In this document: positions 6,787 to 8,575 of the stretch, one piece after another
Numbering within the stretch: position 1 is the first letter of the stretch
How the letters are laid out: the number at the start of each line of letters is the position of its first letter
DNA from: Paracoccaceae bacterium
GTDB taxonomy: Bacteria; Pseudomonadota; Alphaproteobacteria; Rhodobacterales; Rhodobacteraceae
Assembly (NCBI GenBank): GCA_016765235.1
Contig: JAESQH010000048.1
Location: 52,842-61,416 of the forward strand
Direction: 5' to 3'
Length of the DNA stretch: 8,575 bases
Notes under the pieces: model-generated
Database searches by the model: none
What the model was told of the DNA's origin: nothing
Seen by the model: only the letters and a program-made list of their open reading frames with translations
Translations under genes and position numbers: made by a program

Positions 6787-6804
6787 AATTGCTTCAGGTG
6801 AAAA

Positions 6805-7392
6805 ATGGAAACAACAACAATTGGTGATGCGCTATTTACTAAAACGCAACAGCGAGTTTTAGGTTTATTGTATGGCAAGTCGGATCAAAGCTTTTATTTA
6901 AATGAAATAGTACGTTTGGCAGGAATGGGAAAAGGCTCGGTTAATCGTGAACTACTAAAGTTAGTTAATGCTGGTTTGCTGACGGTCGCAAAGCAAGGAA
7001 ACCAAAGTCATTATCAAGCCAATGCTAGTAATCCGATTTTTAGTGAGCTAAAACAAATAGTGCAAAAAAGCTTTGGTATTGTCGATGTGCTTAAATCCTC
7101 GCTTTCAACTTTGTTGCCGCAACTGAATATGGCATTTATTTATGGCTCAATAGCGAAAGAGAGCGAACATGCCGGTAGTGATATTGATGTCATGCTGGTG
7201 GGAGAAAATTTGAGTTATAGTGGCGTTATGGGACTGTTGGATAATGCAGAACAACAATTAGCTCGAACCATTAATCCAACACTATTTACACCAGAAGAAT
7301 TCGAAAAACGAATAACGGCAGGGCAGAGCTTTTTAACGCGGGTTATGGAACAACCAAAATTATGGCTTAAAAAAGGTAAGGATATTGATTAA
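6805..7392 (+). CDS. Winged-helix-fused minimal nucleotidyltransferase (MNT), putative antitoxin and autoregulator
   Basis: A 195-residue protein with two domains. Residues about 10-72 form a winged helix-turn-helix of MarR/ArsR type (FTKTQQRVLGLL, FYLNEIVRLAGMGKGSVNRELLKLVNAGLL, then a wing QGNQSHYQAN). Residues about 100-190 form an MNT domain with the signature GS-x10-DxD: Gly114-Ser115, Asp126 and Asp128 (FIYGSIAKES, GSDIDVMLVG). A third catalytic carboxylate on the next strand is not evident (INPTLFTPEEF). ATG 6805 is preceded by AGGTG at 6796-6800, a short but usable spacing. Its TAA overlaps the next ATG by one base (TAATG), indicating translational coupling to the HEPN gene. In HEPN/MNT (type VII) modules the MNT partner neutralises the HEPN ribonuclease, in some cases by adding AMP to it. 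The fused HTH suggests that this protein also represses its own promoter. Antitoxin function is inferred from family and layout. Confidence 0.85.
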   Translation: METTTIGDALFTKTQQRVLGLLYGKSDQSFYLNEIVRLAGMGKGSVNRELLKLVNAGLLTVAKQGNQSHYQANASNPIFSELKQIVQKSFGIVDVLKSSLSTLLPQLNMAFIYGSIAKESEHAGSDIDVMLVGENLSYSGVMGLLDNAEQQLARTINPTLFTPEEFEKRITAGQSFLTRVMEQPKLWLKKGKDID

Positions 7393-7814
7393 TGAGCAAT
7401 CAAACGTTAGACAATCTTGTAAAAATTAAAAAGCTCAATAATGAGCCGCCTGATGCCAATGAGTTTAATGGCATGGTTGCCGCCGCTACCACCAAATTAA
7501 AAGATGTTGGCATTGACGGTTTATCAGTTGATAGCCAGTTTTCTTTAGCTTATGGGGCTGCTCATGCGTTGTCTCTTGCTGCATTGCGTTGGCATGGTTA
7601 TCGATCTGAGCATCGGTACTTAGTGTTTCAATGTTTACCTCATACATTAGGTTTAGACAAAGCAAAATGGCGAGTGTTAGACAAGTGCCATAATTGCCGA
7701 AACCTTGCAGAATACGAAGGTCATTTGGAGATCGATACACAGCTGCTAAAAGAGTTAATACAAATAACCAACGAACTGCTCGTTTTAGTTAATGATTTAG
7801 AGACTATTCAATAA
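7392..7814 (+). CDS. HEPN-domain protein, putative toxin partner of the MNT protein
   Basis: A 140-residue, mostly alpha-helical protein without a signal peptide. The order is a helical N-terminus, LAYGAAHALSLAALRWHGYR (52-71), EHRYLVFQCLPHTLG (73-87), then LDKCHNCRNLAEYEG (96-110) and a long C-terminal helix. This resembles HEPN proteins that accompany HTH-MNT genes, with the RN-x-x-x-Y motif (Arg103, Asn104, Tyr108). An R-x5-H arrangement (Arg94, His100) falls in the Rx4-6H range of HEPN ribonucleases, but I cannot tell whether Arg94 is the catalytic one. A Shine-Dalgarno AAGGA lies at 7378-7382, nine bases before the ATG, and the start overlaps the MNT stop. In known HEPN/MNT pairs the HEPN protein is a toxic RNase; here toxicity is inferred. 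It could instead be a non-toxic HEPN helper for substrate binding by the nucleotidyltransferase. Confidence 0.75.
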   Translation: MSNQTLDNLVKIKKLNNEPPDANEFNGMVAAATTKLKDVGIDGLSVDSQFSLAYGAAHALSLAALRWHGYRSEHRYLVFQCLPHTLGLDKAKWRVLDKCHNCRNLAEYEGHLEIDTQLLKELIQITNELLVLVNDLETIQ

Positions 7815-7839
7815 AAACAAAATAAAGAAGAATTGAATT

Positions 7840-7888
7840 AAAGGGGGCACGTCTTTCTTTGGCTTATCAAAGATGTCTGGGTCACCCA
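7840..7888 (+). repeat. REP-like hairpin element, possible transposase-associated remnant
   Basis: AAAGGGGGCACGTCTTT (7840-7856) is followed by TCTTTG/CAAAGA (7856-7861 and 7868-7873, 6-nt loop); alternatively ACGTCTTT (7849-7856) pairs with AAAGATGT (7870-7877) with one G-T pair. TGGGT-C-ACCCA (7878-7888) is a further palindrome. From memory, G-run motifs of the type GGGGGCACGTCTTT occur at the ends of REP-associated tyrosine transposase genes in gammaproteobacteria. No transposase remains here, so the name is an inference. Confidence 0.4.
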
Positions 7889-7945
7889 TTAGTTCAACAA
7901 ACCATAAAGAAAGAGCTCATCCACATTCAATCAAGGAGAGATTAG

Positions 7946-8071
7946 ATGGCAGGCCTCATTTCACCGAAATGTTGGGGAACATCAGATATGGAAATTGAAA
8001 GAAAAAGGGGTCATGTAAATTGTATTATAAAAATACTTCTTCAAACGGGGGTTGACCAACCTAACTATTAA
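7946..8071 (+). CDS. Tiny ORF with a strong ribosome-binding site, doubtful gene
   Basis: A 41-codon frame begins MAGLISPKCWG and ends QPNY. The only support is AAGGAG at 7933-7938, seven bases before the ATG, an ideal arrangement. There is no recognisable family, signal peptide or membrane helix. An equally long frame overlaps it in another phase, which argues that this stretch is open by chance. It may be a fragment of a decayed element. Confidence 0.2.
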   Translation: MAGLISPKCWGTSDMEIERKRGHVNCIIKILLQTGVDQPNY

Positions 8072-8142
8072 TTTTGTGTATAAGTAGTAAACTTAATTGC
8101 TCTGTAACTAGCAAGTTGTAGGTAAAAGAAAAATTTCAATGA

Positions 8143-8172
8143 CTGACGTCAATCCCATTTTTACGTTAGAAT
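8143..8172 (+). promoter_or_regulatory. Candidate zapE promoter
   Basis: CTGACG (8143-8148) and TAGAAT (8167-8172) match the -35 and -10 consensus at four and five positions with an 18-bp spacer, predicting a start near 8179 and a leader of about 38 nt. The perfect palindrome TGACGTCA (8144-8151) overlaps the -35 and could be an operator. Weak consensus support only. Confidence 0.35.
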
Positions 8173-8201
8173 CCCTCTGTTATTAACTACTTTTACAAGC
8201 A

Positions 8202-8231
8202 ATACCAAATAAATCAATGCCAAATAAATCA
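8202..8231 (+). repeat. 15-bp tandem duplication spanning the zapE start codon
   Basis: ATACCAAATAAATCA (8202-8216) is followed directly by ATGCCAAATAAATCA (8217-8231), differing only at the third base. The second copy supplies the ATG and codons 2-5 (PNKS) of zapE. The repeat occupies the place where a Shine-Dalgarno would be; none is present. Confidence 0.85.
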
Positions 8232-8575
8232 CCGCTCAATCAATATCAATGCTTGGTCAGCTCAAATCAAATAAGCTTTGACGCCTCTCAACAACAAGCC
8301 GTTGAACTGCTGCAACAGTTATATTTAAATTTGCAATCAACAAAAGCAAATAACAAAAAACAAAACGCGGCAATTAAAGGCATCTACTTATGGGGTAAAG
8401 TAGGCCGTGGAAAAACATTTTTAATGGACTTATTTGTGAATTGTTTGCCTAACTCATATTGTAAACGGCAACATTTCCATCATTTTATGCAGGATGTACA
8501 TCGCCTGCTTAAAGAATTCTCTGGCAAGCCAGCCCCCTTAAAATACATAGCTCAAAAATTTAGTCAGCAGTATCG
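8217..8575 (+). CDS. zapE: Cell division protein ZapE (AFG1-like ATPase), N-terminal part
   Basis: Cytoplasmic P-loop ATPase that acts at the FtsZ ring; in E. coli it matters most under stress and low oxygen. The frame runs off the window end: 119 of roughly 370 residues are seen. The region matches the family: NQYQCLVSSNQISFDASQQQAV (8-29), then GIYLWGKVGRGKT with Walker A GKVGRGKT at 60-67 (Lys66), FLMDLF, and HFHHFMQDVH (86-95), equivalent to HFHRFMLRVH of E. coli. The Walker B motif lies beyond the window. ATG 8217 is the only start in frame after a TAA at 8184-8186, and it stands 7 residues before the conserved NQY, as expected. There is no Shine-Dalgarno. The linker before Walker A is Asn/Lys-rich and shorter than in E. 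coli. Confidence 0.94.
   Translation, partial: MPNKSPLNQYQCLVSSNQISFDASQQQAVELLQQLYLNLQSTKANNKKQNAAIKGIYLWGKVGRGKTFLMDLFVNCLPNSYCKRQHFHHFMQDVHRLLKEFSGKPAPLKYIAQKFSQQY

Larger units (their letters stand above)
6430..6804. other. Palindrome-rich 375-bp divergent intergenic region
   Basis: No open reading frame here looks coding. The region separates the divergent topB and MNT genes. Besides the separately listed elements it has smaller inverted repeats: ACAGG/CCTGT (6558-6562 and 6574-6578), GCTCAT/ATGAGC with a 5-nt loop (6587-6592 and 6598-6603) and GTTGA/TCAAC (6640-6644 and 6652-6656). The density of palindromes suggests regulatory DNA, a structured RNA or the remains of a mobile element; the sequence does not decide between these. 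Confidence 0.5.
7815..8216. other. About 400-bp non-coding stretch between the HEPN gene and zapE
   Basis: No gene of normal length. It contains a REP-like hairpin, a similar G-run motif (AGGGGTCATGT, 8006-8016), two overlapping 41-codon ORFs in different frames (7873-7998 and 7946-8071), and a candidate zapE promoter. The first part (7840-8020) has a different texture from the AT-rich surroundings, with G runs, and may be a mobile-element remnant. The HEPN gene lacks a clear terminator just downstream. Confidence 0.5.

Noticed and set aside
7873..7998. 41-codon ORF starting MSGSPISS as a gene
   Set aside because: No ribosome-binding site, no family resemblance, and its first bases are part of the REP-like hairpin.
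8052..8084. zapE promoter from TTGACC (8052) and TATAAG (8079)
   Set aside because: Both hexamers are good, but the spacer is 21 bp, too long for a normal sigma-70 promoter; the pair at 8143-8172 is better spaced.

Overview
The window looks like chromosomal DNA from an AT-rich gammaproteobacterium, probably marine or host-associated. The evidence is an AceF-LpdA pair very close to the enterobacterial proteins (E. coli-like catalytic motifs at nearly the same residue numbers), a TopB of E. coli length with its active-site motifs, and a ZapE N-terminus. I cannot name the genus from sequence alone.

Left part (1-4311, all + strand): the 3' end of aceF (pyruvate dehydrogenase E2) is followed by lpdA (E3), completing the end of a pyruvate dehydrogenase operon. 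A DUF2237 protein starts 21 nt after lpdA and may be co-transcribed. Next come an alpha/beta-hydrolase carboxylesterase with a full Ser-Asp-His triad, a small cysteine-rich DUF1272 protein and a GNAT acetyltransferase. The last two are 20 nt apart and probably form one unit.

Middle (4312-6429): topB (DNA topoisomerase III) lies on the - strand, convergent with the GNAT gene. A candidate promoter with a perfect TATAAT -10 box is overlapped by a 9-bp perfect inverted repeat.

Right part (6430-8575): a 375-bp palindrome-rich intergenic region leads to a two-gene module, a winged-helix-fused minimal nucleotidyltransferase (MNT) and a HEPN-domain protein coupled through a TAATG overlap. This has the layout of a HEPN/MNT toxin-antitoxin module. 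Its promoter (TTGTAA-17 bp-TATAGT) carries two CCCA-N3-TGGG palindromes centred 21 bp apart, strongly suggesting autoregulation by the fused HTH. Then comes about 400 bp without a convincing gene, holding a REP-like hairpin and one tiny ORF with a good ribosome-binding site. Last is the first third of zapE (cell-division ATPase), cut by the window end. The MNT-HEPN module and its flanking non-coding DNA look like accessory sequence set between the housekeeping genes topB and zapE.

The most interesting items are the MNT-HEPN module with its twin operator, the variant HEPN active-site motif, and the unexplained 15-bp inverted repeat upstream. No tRNA, rRNA, CRISPR array or intact insertion sequence was seen.
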